Source of the DNA: Streptomyces inhibens
Lineage (GTDB): Bacteria; Actinomycetota; Actinomycetes; Streptomycetales; Streptomycetaceae
Length of the DNA stretch: 36,549 bases
Reading direction: 5' to 3'
Assembly (NCBI RefSeq): GCF_003389455.1
Contig: NZ_QUAC01000243.1
Coordinates: 1 to 36,549 of the forward strand
The translations under genes were made by a program, and so were the position numbers. The first letter of the stretch is position 1. Each line of letters begins with the position of its first letter. The notes below the pieces were generated by a model that was given only the letters and a program-made list of their open reading frames with translations, was not told the DNA's origin and ran no database searches. This document shows positions 16,708 to 23,942 of the stretch, piece by piece.

Positions 16708-17472
16708 TCAGCGGCGCCGCTGCTGGGCCCCCACCGTGACGGCCGGCCGCGGGCGGGCGGCGGCGATGACGGAGACCACGTCCTTGAACGAGCTGCACAT
16801 CCGGGTGCCGGCGACCGCGGCGAGTTCGCCGAACGTGCCGACGCCGTAGGTCACCGCGACCGGCTCCATGCGCGCGGTGACCGCCATCCTCATGTCCCCC
16901 ACGGTGTCCCCCACATACGCGCTCTGCCAGGCCGCGACGCCCAGCCGGCCGGCGGCCCGCAGCACCATCTCCGGGTGCGGTTTGCCGCGCCGCACCATGT
17001 CCTGGCCGATGACCGGGCCGACCAGGTCGCGGATGCCCATGACATCGAGCAGCGCCTCGGCGCTGCGGGTGGTCTTGGACGTGGCGACGGCGAGTTCGAC
17101 GCCGTGGGCGCGCAGCGCGGACAGTCCCGCGGTCACGCCGGGGAAGAGCAGCTGCGGTCCCTGGCACAGGACTTCGTAGGCGAACAGTTCGCGGTAGCGG
17201 GAGATGGCGGCCTGCACCCGGCCGTCCTCCTCGGGCTTGCCCAGCAGCCGGCCGAAGGCGGGGCCGGGCGGTTTGCCGATGGCGGACGCCGCCTGCCGCG
17301 CGGTCACCGAACACCCCTGCTCCGAGGCAACCTTGACCAGCAATTTGCTGATCGCCGGCAGAGTGTTGGCGAGCGTGCCGTCCAGATCGAAGACAGCTGC
17401 CCTGATCGTCTCGCCTCCGGCGCCCCGTGCGCCTCTCACGGGACGTTCGCCGACTTCCGTTGCTACGCGCAT
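16708..17472 (-). CDS. HAD superfamily phosphatase (phosphoglycolate phosphatase-like)
   Basis: This 254-aa haloacid-dehalogenase fold phosphatase has motif I FDLDGTLANT (nucleophile Asp29, acid Asp31), motif II VATSKTT, the motif III lysine in GKPHPEMVL and motif IV YVGDTVGDMRMA. ATG 17472 follows AAAGG; about 20 extra N-terminal residues precede motif I. It is convergent with the PaaX gene and divergent from the first ArpA-type receptor, with an ARE-like sequence between. HAD phosphatases occur in butyrolactone and furan signalling loci (for example MmfP), where they remove the phosphate from the lactone precursor. That is a plausible job here, inferred from position only. Confidence 0.85.
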   Translation of the reverse strand: MRVATEVGERPVRGARGAGGETIRAAVFDLDGTLANTLPAISKLLVKVASEQGCSVTARQAASAIGKPPGPAFGRLLGKPEEDGRVQAAISRYRELFAYEVLCQGPQLLFPGVTAGLSALRAHGVELAVATSKTTRSAEALLDVMGIRDLVGPVIGQDMVRRGKPHPEMVLRAAGRLGVAAWQSAYVGDTVGDMRMAVTARMEPVAVTYGVGTFGELAAVAGTRMCSSFKDVVSVIAAARPRPAVTVGAQQRRR

Positions 17473-17665
17473 GGCTGGAGACCTTTCCGGATTCCGATGG
17501 GGGTGCAGATGGGGGTGCAGGGGTTCGGGTGACGTTGCTGGCTCGGCTGGTCGGTGCGGCCTGCTGTCGACGACTGGTGAAGGCAGAGGCGGTCTCGCCA
17601 TGGCGCACCGCTGTCCAAGGGCGGTACGCGACCGTCGGGGCGGCTGCCACGGAAGGGATCGTCCC

Positions 17666-17708
17666 GTTTACCGCCTTCGGAGATTTAAAAACCGCCTGCG
17701 CTGTTTGT
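17666..17708. promoter_or_regulatory. Candidate receptor-binding (ARE-like) region between HAD and receptor genes
   Basis: ACCGCCT occurs twice, at 17670-17676 and 17691-17697, 21 bp apart (two helical turns). The second copy sits in an AT-rich imperfect palindrome, AAAAACCGCC followed by TGCGCTGTTTGT (17687-17708), resembling the autoregulatory elements bound by ArpA/ScbR proteins. The rest of the 466-nt gap (17473-17938) holds a short direct repeat TGGGGGTGCAG near 17499-17520 and no recognised gene. Confidence 0.45.
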
Positions 17709-17866
17709 CAATGTGCCTTGGTCACACCCTGACGGGTCGACAACACTCCCCTTCAGAGCCACACTGGGAACACACCGCCCCCAAGAGCCGCCGCGGGCCC
17801 CAACGAGCGGCCGGACGTCGCCTTCGCGTCAGGGCACGAGAGTTCCGGCCATTCCTCTTGAGCATA

Positions 17867-17889
17867 TCGAACCGCATGGTTGGTTTTCT
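17867..17889 (+). promoter_or_regulatory. ARE-like operator upstream of receptor gene 1
   Basis: ACCGCATGGTTGGTTTTCT starts at 17871, about 68 nt upstream of GTG 17939. The core ACCGCATGGTTGG is identical to that at 19777 and close to the site at 20555 (ACCACATGGTCCG). All three precede genes of the butyrolactone module. Confidence 0.6.
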
Positions 17890-17938
17890 ATGTAGACTGC
17901 AATCAGCTCGCAGCCGTACTAGAGACGGGACGGACACC

Positions 17939-18583
17939 GTGCCCACCCAGCATCGCGCCATCCAGAGCCGCCAGGCACTCATCCGCTCGGCCGCAGAGAC
18001 CTTCCTGGAGAAGGGGGTTCCCGCCGCGGGCATGGTCGAGATCAGCCGGCGGGCCCGGCTGAGCAAAGGGGCTCTCTACTTCCACTTCACGTCCAAGGAC
18101 GACCTCACCCTCGCGGTGCGGGACGCCGCGCTCGCCACCCTGCAGGAGATCGAGAACGGCTTCACCCGCTCCGCGCAGCCATTGGCCACCGCCGTACGGG
18201 ACTTCGCCGTCGAGCTCTTCGGCCGGGTGGAGTCGGACGTCGTCCTGCGCGCCGGACTGCGGCTGCGGCCCGAGACCGCACCGGGCCTGGGCATCTACGC
18301 CCTGGAGCAGCGCTGGTACGCGCTCTTCCTCGACAAGGCGGTGACCTGTGGCACGGGTGAGCCCGGCGGCCGCGCCCCCTCGCAGGCGCCGGACGCCGAA
18401 CCGCGGCGCACCGCCCAGCTGTTGACCTCGATCGTGGTGGGCCTGCTGCATCTGGGCGGCGAGGACGGCACCTGGTGGGACAAGGAGGCCGTCGTCGACC
18501 TGTGGCGGCTGCTGCCGGCCGCGCCGGGCCGGGTCCCGGCCGCCGGCATCCCCACGCCGGCGCAGATGCCGGCAGCGGGCTGA
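17939..18583 (+). CDS. TetR/ArpA family regulator (gamma-butyrolactone receptor or pseudoreceptor)
   Basis: This 214-aa TetR-type repressor has a helix-turn-helix at residues about 28-50, ending in LSKGALYFHFTSKDDL, the ArpA/ScbR signature. Trp126 (EQRWYALF) corresponds roughly to the conserved ligand-pocket tryptophan of CprB/ArpA. GTG 17939 gives the normal family length; the long upstream open frame is not coding. An Ala/Gly/Pro-rich insertion near residues 138-155 and a long Pro-rich tail are unusual. It lies behind an ARE-like site, so autoregulation is likely. With a second receptor 1.3 kb away, one of the two may be a pseudoreceptor that binds antibiotics or no ligand. Confidence 0.85.
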   Translation: MPTQHRAIQSRQALIRSAAETFLEKGVPAAGMVEISRRARLSKGALYFHFTSKDDLTLAVRDAALATLQEIENGFTRSAQPLATAVRDFAVELFGRVESDVVLRAGLRLRPETAPGLGIYALEQRWYALFLDKAVTCGTGEPGGRAPSQAPDAEPRRTAQLLTSIVVGLLHLGGEDGTWWDKEAVVDLWRLLPAAPGRVPAAGIPTPAQMPAAG

Positions 18584-18643
18584 TCCGACCCGGCCGTCAC
18601 GGCCGTACGACCGCACCTCCGGAACAAGGCGCCCCGTCCGGCG

Positions 18644-19672
18644 TCACAACTCGACCAGCACGGCCCCGACATGGCGCCCCTGAGTGAGCTCGCACAGCGC
18701 CCTCGGCGCCTGCTCGATCCCCTTCAGCAGGGCATGCGGGAAGACAAGGGAGCCGTCCCGCAGGCCCTGACCGAACTCCTTGGTCCACTCCCGCGGCAGA
18801 TCCGGGTGTGCGTACAGCCCGAAGCCACGCAGCGCGACCCGCCGCGTGATGATCAGCCCCGCGTCCAGCTCCACCGGCGCAACGGCACCGCCGTCACCGC
18901 CCAGCTGGCTGGAGAGCGCGCCGACCAGCGCGAACCGCGCATCGGGGCGGGCCACCGCAAGCGCCGCCGTGAGCTGCTCACCGCCCACGGTGTCCAGCAG
19001 CACATCGATACCGCCCGGTGCCGCCCGGCGCAGCTGCCGCTCGATCGGCCCGGCGCCGCGCACGATCGTGTCGTCGTACCCCAACTCGGCACGCAGCCGG
19101 ACGGCCTTACGCTCCGAGCCGGTGCTGCCGACGACCCGGCCGGCACCCAGCCGCCGGGCGAGCTGACCGGCCAGGCTGCCCACCCCGCCCGCCGCGCCGG
19201 TGACGAACACCGTGTCCCCGGGCCGGACTTCGGCGGCCCGGCGCAGCGCACCCCAGGCCGTCGCGCCCTGCGACAGATGCGCGGCGGCGGTGGGCAGCGC
19301 GTCCGGCGCGAGGCGTCGTATCCGCGACTCCTCGACGAGAGCGAACTCTCGCCATCCGTACGGGTGATGGACGAGTTCGCCCGAGGTGAAGCCGCCGCCG
19401 GGTGCGGCCACCACCTCACCGACCGCGGAGCCCCACAGCGCCGCGCCCGGCACGAAGGAGGGCATCGGCAGCGGGGCCCCGGTCATCTGGGTCCGCATCG
19501 CGGCGGTCACCGCCATCACCCGGGTGCGCACCAGCACCTGTCCCGGCTCCGGTTCCGGCACCGCGACCTCGGCGATCGTGAAGTGGCGCGCGGTCAGCTC
19601 TCCTTCGGCGCGGGCGGCGAGCCGGACCTCCCGGTGCACGGCGGGCGGGGCAGGGACGGCGGTGGGGGACAT
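18644..19672 (-). CDS. MDR-family NADP-dependent oxidoreductase (zinc-independent ene-reductase type)
   Basis: This 342-aa medium-chain dehydrogenase/reductase is of the LTB4-dehydrogenase/prostaglandin reductase subgroup. It has a GroES-like N-terminal domain (EPEPGQVLVRTRVMAV) and a Rossmann domain with FVTGAAGGVGSLAGQLARRLGA and GSTGS for NADP, and it lacks the structural zinc cysteines. Its class reduces the C=C of alpha,beta-unsaturated carbonyls. ATG 19672 follows AAGGAG. It is divergent from receptor gene 2, and the ARE-like site at 19777 lies between them, so it probably belongs to the signalling regulon. Reduction of the butenolide intermediate, as BprA does for A-factor, is a good hypothesis. 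Confidence 0.87.
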   Translation of the reverse strand: MSPTAVPAPPAVHREVRLAARAEGELTARHFTIAEVAVPEPEPGQVLVRTRVMAVTAAMRTQMTGAPLPMPSFVPGAALWGSAVGEVVAAPGGGFTSGELVHHPYGWREFALVEESRIRRLAPDALPTAAAHLSQGATAWGALRRAAEVRPGDTVFVTGAAGGVGSLAGQLARRLGAGRVVGSTGSERKAVRLRAELGYDDTIVRGAGPIERQLRRAAPGGIDVLLDTVGGEQLTAALAVARPDARFALVGALSSQLGGDGGAVAPVELDAGLIITRRVALRGFGLYAHPDLPREWTKEFGQGLRDGSLVFPHALLKGIEQAPRALCELTQGRHVGAVLVEL

Positions 19673-19772
19673 CGTTGAAGCTCCTTGCACTTGTGGCACT
19701 CGACGGTGTCACACCGGAGCGCTCCACCGGACCACGGCCGCCGGGCCGCACCGTGCTCAGTGGGCGCAAATT

Positions 19773-19795
19773 CAATACCGCATGGTTGGCTTCTT
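19773..19795. promoter_or_regulatory. ARE-like operator between reductase and receptor gene 2
   Basis: ACCGCATGGTTGGCTTCTT starts at 19777, 105 nt from each of the two divergent start codons (19672 on the minus strand, 19882 on the plus strand). It matches the site at 17871 at 16 of 19 positions. TATGAT at 19796-19801 may be a -10 box of the receptor gene. Confidence 0.6.
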
Positions 19796-19881
19796 TATGA
19801 TGCGGAAATAGACTGCGCGGCCACAGGCGGCGGGTTGCACTCAGGCACAACAACTCCAAGAGAGCATACGGAGGATGATCG

Positions 19882-20499
19882 GTGGTCAAGCAGGAACGTG
19901 CAGTGCGCACCCGACGCGCCGTCCTCGAAGCAGCGGCTCATGTGATCGGCACCCGTGGGTACCAGGCCGCCACGATGGCCGAGATCATCCAGCGCGCCGG
20001 CGTCACCAAGGGGGCGGTGTATTTCCACTTCACGTCCAAGGACGCACTGGCGCGCGCGGTCATCACGGAACAGACCGATCCATTCCTTCCACAAGTCAGC
20101 GATTCCCGGCTTCAGGACGCCATCGACTTCACCCATCAGGTGGCGCTGGCCCTGCGCAGTGACCCGTTGTTGCAGGCCGGCACCCGTATCGCGGTCGAGA
20201 CGACGTTCAGCGAGGACCCTCTGGTGCCCTACCAGGCCTGGACCGACATCATCACCACGATGTTCACGGAGGCGCGGGACAAGGGCGAATTACTGCCCGG
20301 TGTGGCGCCGGACCGGGCGGCCGAATTCTTCGTCGCCGCCTACATGGGCGTGCAGTTGTTCTCGCGGGCCGCGACCAATCGCGCCGATCTTCCCGAGCGC
20401 GTCACGGCTCTGTGGAAGCACACCCTGCCGGGTCTGGCGTCGCCCGGCGCGATGAGCCATCTCGACCCGCACGGCCGCTGTGTGAAGATCCCTGTCTGA
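19882..20499 (+). CDS. ArpA/ScbR family gamma-butyrolactone receptor
   Basis: This 205-aa TetR-type repressor has HTH residues about 28-50 (ATMAEIIQRAGVTKGAVYFHF). Trp120 (YQAWTDII) aligns with the ligand-pocket Trp119 of ArpA and Trp127 of CprB. Its length and sequence fit a true autoregulator receptor better than the 17939 gene. The GTG start at 19882 follows an AGGATGATCG leader. Codon 137 is TTA (20290-20292), rare in Streptomyces and read by the bldA tRNA, so translation may be developmentally gated. It lies directly upstream of the afsA-type synthase gene, the usual receptor-synthase pairing. Confidence 0.9.
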   Translation: MVKQERAVRTRRAVLEAAAHVIGTRGYQAATMAEIIQRAGVTKGAVYFHFTSKDALARAVITEQTDPFLPQVSDSRLQDAIDFTHQVALALRSDPLLQAGTRIAVETTFSEDPLVPYQAWTDIITTMFTEARDKGELLPGVAPDRAAEFFVAAYMGVQLFSRAATNRADLPERVTALWKHTLPGLASPGAMSHLDPHGRCVKIPV

Positions 20500-20550
20500 C
20501 GCCACCGAGCCACCGCACCGACGGAGGAACAGCCCCTTCGGCACTGGAAA

Positions 20551-20573
20551 ACAAACCACATGGTCCGTATCTT
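20551..20573 (+). promoter_or_regulatory. ARE-like operator upstream of the AfsA-type synthase gene
   Basis: AAACCACATGGTCCGTATCT (20553-20572) lies about 75 nt before ATG 20646 and strongly resembles ScbR-type operators. It shares ACC-R-CATGGT with the sites at 17871 and 19777. TATCTT in it may also be the -10 box, so receptor binding would block transcription. Confidence 0.65.
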
Positions 20574-20645
20574 AGTGCCCGCAGGGCCGTCAGCGAGGCT
20601 CAGCCCGTCAGACCGCTGAGAGCCGCACTTCAGAAAGGGGCACCT

Positions 20646-21623
20646 ATGCCCAGCGCCACCCTCATGCCGTACTCACGCGATCAACGCGACGCCGTCAAGA
20701 GCCGGTTCGCCGACGGAAACCGACCGTCGGCACTCACCACGACCGTGCCGCGCGAGTACGTCCACCGCACCGCCGTTTCCGAGGTGTTCTTGACCAACTG
20801 GCGGCGCGGCACCGCCGACAACTGGGTGGTGAGCGCCCAATGGCCCCGCGCGCACTGCTTCTACGGCCCGGTCAACGGACTGCACGACCCGCTGTTATTG
20901 ATCGAGACCATCCGGCAGGCCGGGATATTACTGAGCCATGTCGCGCACCGCGTACCGCTCGACCACCCGATCATCTGGCAGCGGGTCCGCTACGACCTCT
21001 CGCCGCAGGCGCTGCGCACCGCCCAGGAGCCGGCCGAGGTGGAACTGCACATCAGCGACCATGACATGGTCCACCGCGGCAAGCGGCTGATCAGCGCCCG
21101 CCAGGAGTTCCGCATCGTGTGCGACGGCGCCGACCTGGCCTCCGCGACGCTCGACTACTCCTGTCACAGCCCGGCCGTCTACCGCCGGCTGCGAGGCAAA
21201 TACAGCGATCTGGCGCTCGCCAACTCCCGTGCGCTGCCGCTGCCCGAGGCCGTCCCCCCGCGGCTGGTCGCCCGGGAACGCGACCGTGATGTGGTGCTCT
21301 CCCCCACCGACCGCCCCGACCGCTGGCAGCTGCGGGTGGACACCTCGCACCCGGTGCTCTTCGACCACCCCGTCGACCACGCCCCCGGCATGCTGATGGT
21401 CGAGGCCGCCCGGCAGGCCGCGCAGGCGGCAACGCCCGGTCTCACGCTGCCGATCTCGATGGAGTGCACCTTCGAGCGGTACGCCGAGCTGGATGCGCCG
21501 TGCTGGGTGGAGACACGGACCACGGCGCGGGCCGACGACGGCCGCCGGCAGGTCGAGGTCGGCGTGGAACAGCACGGCAAGCCGGTGGTCTCGGCGCAGA
21601 TCACCAGCGTGCCGACGCCCTGA
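20646..21623 (+). CDS. afsA: AfsA-family gamma-butyrolactone synthase
   Basis: This 325-aa protein has two AfsA hot-dog domains, about residues 35-165 (VHRTAVSEVFLTNW ... RAHCFYGP) and 205-320 (HPVLFDHPVDHAPGMLMVEAARQAA). AfsA transfers a beta-ketoacyl chain from ACP to dihydroxyacetone phosphate, the first committed step to A-factor-type lactones. The ribosome site is GAAAGGGG before ATG 20646. Codons 84 and 95 are TTA (20895-20897 and 20928-20930), and ATA, TTG and TTA use is higher than in neighbours. This suggests bldA control and perhaps separate ancestry. It is convergent with the hydroxylase gene. Confidence 0.92.
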   Translation: MPSATLMPYSRDQRDAVKSRFADGNRPSALTTTVPREYVHRTAVSEVFLTNWRRGTADNWVVSAQWPRAHCFYGPVNGLHDPLLLIETIRQAGILLSHVAHRVPLDHPIIWQRVRYDLSPQALRTAQEPAEVELHISDHDMVHRGKRLISARQEFRIVCDGADLASATLDYSCHSPAVYRRLRGKYSDLALANSRALPLPEAVPPRLVARERDRDVVLSPTDRPDRWQLRVDTSHPVLFDHPVDHAPGMLMVEAARQAAQAATPGLTLPISMECTFERYAELDAPCWVETRTTARADDGRRQVEVGVEQHGKPVVSAQITSVPTP

Positions 21624-21666
21624 CCACCCCCAAAACGGCCCCGCCCCGCTGCCCGTGCCTCCCCCG

Positions 21667-23940
21667 TCACCGCAGCGTGAGGCGGGGCTTCGGCGCGTCG
21701 GTACGTCCGGTGGGCGGTGTGCGGCTGCCCGCCTGGTAGGGCAGTGGCCAGGGGGCGCCCGGCCCCGCGTACCCCTGCTCGGCTGCGGCGTGCAGCGTCC
21801 ACTGCGGGTCGTACAGATGCGGTCGGGCCAGCGCACACAGATCCGCGCGCCCGGCCAGCACCAGGGAGTTGACGTCGTCCCAGGAGGAGATGGCGCCGAC
21901 CGCGATGACCGGTACTCCGAGGGTGTTGCGGATCCGGTCGGCGAACGGCGTCTGGTACGAGCGGCCGAAGTCGGGGCGCTCGTCGGGGACGACCTGCCCG
22001 GTGGAGACATCGATGGCGTCGGCGCCGTGCTCGGCGAAGGCCCGGGCGATCGCCACCGCGTCGTCGGCGGTGGTGCCGCCGTCCGCCCAGTCGGTCGCGG
22101 AGATCCGGACCGTCATCGGGCGTCCGGCCGGCCAGACGGCGCGGACCGCGTCGAAGACCTCCAGCGGGAAGCGCAGCCGGGCGGTGCGGTCGCCGCCATA
22201 GGCGTCGGTGCGGTGGTTGGTGAGCGGGGAGAGGAAGCCGGAGAGCAGATAGCCGTGGGCGCAGTGGAGTTCGAGGAGATCGAATCCGGCGCGGGCCGCG
22301 GACTCGGCGGAGCGTACGAACTGCTCGCGGATCAGGGCGAGTTCGGGCTCGGTCAGGGCGTGCGGGACCTGGTTGACGCCGGGGCGGTAGGGCAGCGCGG
22401 AGGGCGCCACGACCGGCCAGTTGCCCTCCGGGAGCGGCTGGTCGATGCCGTCCCACATCAGCCGGGTGGATCCTTTACGGCCGGAGTGGCCGAGCTGGAC
22501 GCCGATGGCGGTTCCGGGGGCGGAGGTGTGGACGAAGTCGGTGACCCGGCGCCAGGCCGTCTCATGGCCCGGCGCGTACAGCCCCGTACAGCCCGGGGTG
22601 ATCCGCCCCTCACGGCTGACGCACACCATCTCCGTCATCACCAGCCCGGCGCCGCCCAGGGCGCGGGCGCCGAGGTGGACGAGGTGGAAGTCGCCGGGGG
22701 TGCCGTCGCCGTCCACGGCGGAGTACATGTCCATCGGGGAGACCACGACCCGGTTGCGCAGCGTCAGTTCGCCCAGCCGGAAGGGGGTGAACATGGGTGG
22801 CGTGCCGGGCGGGGTACCCGCCTCGTCCTCGACGGCCGCGACGAATCCGGGGTCGCGCAGCCGCAGGTTGTCGTGGGTGACGCGGCGGCTGCGGGTGAGG
22901 AGGTTGAAGGCGAACTGGCGGGGCGGCTGGTCGATATAGGTGGCCAGCTCCTCGAACCAGGCGAGGCTGGCGCGGGCGGCGCGCTGGGTGGAGGCGACGA
23001 CGGGGCGGCGCTCCTCCTCGTACGCGGCCAGGGCGCCGGCGGTGTCGGGCTGCTCCTGGAGGCAGGCGGCCAGCGCCAGGGCGTCCTCGACGGCGAGCTT
23101 GGTGCCGGAGCCGATGGAGAAGTGCGCGGTGTGTGCGGCGTCGCCCAGCAGCACCGTATTGCCGTGCGACCAGCGGTCGTTGACGACGGTGCGGAAGGCG
23201 ATCCAGCTGGAGTTGTTGGAGCGCAGCGACCGGCCGCGCAGCGCGTCCGTGAAGACCTTCGCGCACCATTCGGCCGATTCGCGCTCGTCACAGCGGTCGA
23301 GTCCGGCCGAGTGCCAGACCTCCTCGCGCATCTCGACGATGACGGTGCTGGCGTCTTTCGAGAAGGGGTACGCGTGGAGTTGTGCGACGCCGTGTTCGGT
23401 CTCGGCGATCTCGAAGCGGAAGGCGTCGAAGGCGAAGTCGGCGGCGAGCCAGATGTAGCGGCAGCGGTGGGTGGTCAACTGCGGGCCGAAGGCGTCGGCG
23501 TGCGCGGTGCGGGTCGCGCTGTGCACTCCGTCGGCGGCGATCACCAGGTCGTATGCGCGGGCCAGTTCGGCGGCGGGCGGCGCCTCGGTACGGAAGCGCA
23601 GCTCGATGCCGAGGTCGCGGCAGCGCTGGTGCAGTACGGCCAGCAGCCGGCGCCGCCCGAGCGCCGCGAAGCCGTGTCCGCCGGAGGTGAGGGTGCTACC
23701 CCGGTGCACGATGTCGATGTCGTCCCAGCGGACGAACTCCGCCTGGAGCGCGCGGTAGACCTCCGGGTCGGCGTGCTCGATGCCGCCGAGGGTCTCGTCG
23801 GAGAGCACGACGCCGAACCCGAAGGTGTCGTCGGGGGCGTTGCGCTCCCATACGGTGATCTCGCGGGTGGGGTCGAGGCGCTTGAGGAGGGCCGCGGCGT
23901 ACAGCCCGCCCGGCCCACCGCCGATGACGGCGACCCGCAT
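21667..23940 (-). CDS. Bifunctional aryl-CoA hydroxylase / old-yellow-enzyme oxidoreductase (salicylyl-CoA 5-hydroxylase or 2-aminobenzoyl-CoA monooxygenase/reductase type)
   Basis: This is a 757-aa natural fusion. Residues 1 to about 380 form a group A FAD monooxygenase: GGGPGG at the N-terminus, IAADGVHSAT, and the FAD motif GDAAHTAHFSIGSGTKLA. From about residue 384 an NADH:flavin oxidoreductase barrel follows (FTPFRLGELTLRNRVVVSP), with ELHCAHGYLLSGFLSP and TDAYGG. The same architecture is found in 2-aminobenzoyl-CoA monooxygenase/reductase and in SdgC-type salicylyl-CoA 5-hydroxylase. ATG 23940 is 2 nt after the hydratase stop and has AGGGGA upstream; an upstream ATG at 23958 would overlap. 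It is co-transcribed with the hydratase gene. The substrate is inferred from the matching CoA ligase across the butyrolactone module. Confidence 0.9.
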   Translation of the reverse strand: MRVAVIGGGPGGLYAAALLKRLDPTREITVWERNAPDDTFGFGVVLSDETLGGIEHADPEVYRALQAEFVRWDDIDIVHRGSTLTSGGHGFAALGRRRLLAVLHQRCRDLGIELRFRTEAPPAAELARAYDLVIAADGVHSATRTAHADAFGPQLTTHRCRYIWLAADFAFDAFRFEIAETEHGVAQLHAYPFSKDASTVIVEMREEVWHSAGLDRCDERESAEWCAKVFTDALRGRSLRSNNSSWIAFRTVVNDRWSHGNTVLLGDAAHTAHFSIGSGTKLAVEDALALAACLQEQPDTAGALAAYEEERRPVVASTQRAARASLAWFEELATYIDQPPRQFAFNLLTRSRRVTHDNLRLRDPGFVAAVEDEAGTPPGTPPMFTPFRLGELTLRNRVVVSPMDMYSAVDGDGTPGDFHLVHLGARALGGAGLVMTEMVCVSREGRITPGCTGLYAPGHETAWRRVTDFVHTSAPGTAIGVQLGHSGRKGSTRLMWDGIDQPLPEGNWPVVAPSALPYRPGVNQVPHALTEPELALIREQFVRSAESAARAGFDLLELHCAHGYLLSGFLSPLTNHRTDAYGGDRTARLRFPLEVFDAVRAVWPAGRPMTVRISATDWADGGTTADDAVAIARAFAEHGADAIDVSTGQVVPDERPDFGRSYQTPFADRIRNTLGVPVIAVGAISSWDDVNSLVLAGRADLCALARPHLYDPQWTLHAAAEQGYAGPGAPWPLPYQAGSRTPPTGRTDAPKPRLTLR

Positions 23941-23942
23941 GG

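Noticed and set aside
16709..16722. Palindrome CAGCGGCGCCGCTG as terminator between the PaaX and HAD genes
   Set aside because: It lies inside the 3' coding end of the HAD gene and has no loop; a chance GC palindrome is as likely.
17204..17938. N-terminal extension of receptor gene 1
   Set aside because: It would run through the HAD gene and the operator region; TetR-family length is satisfied from GTG 17939.
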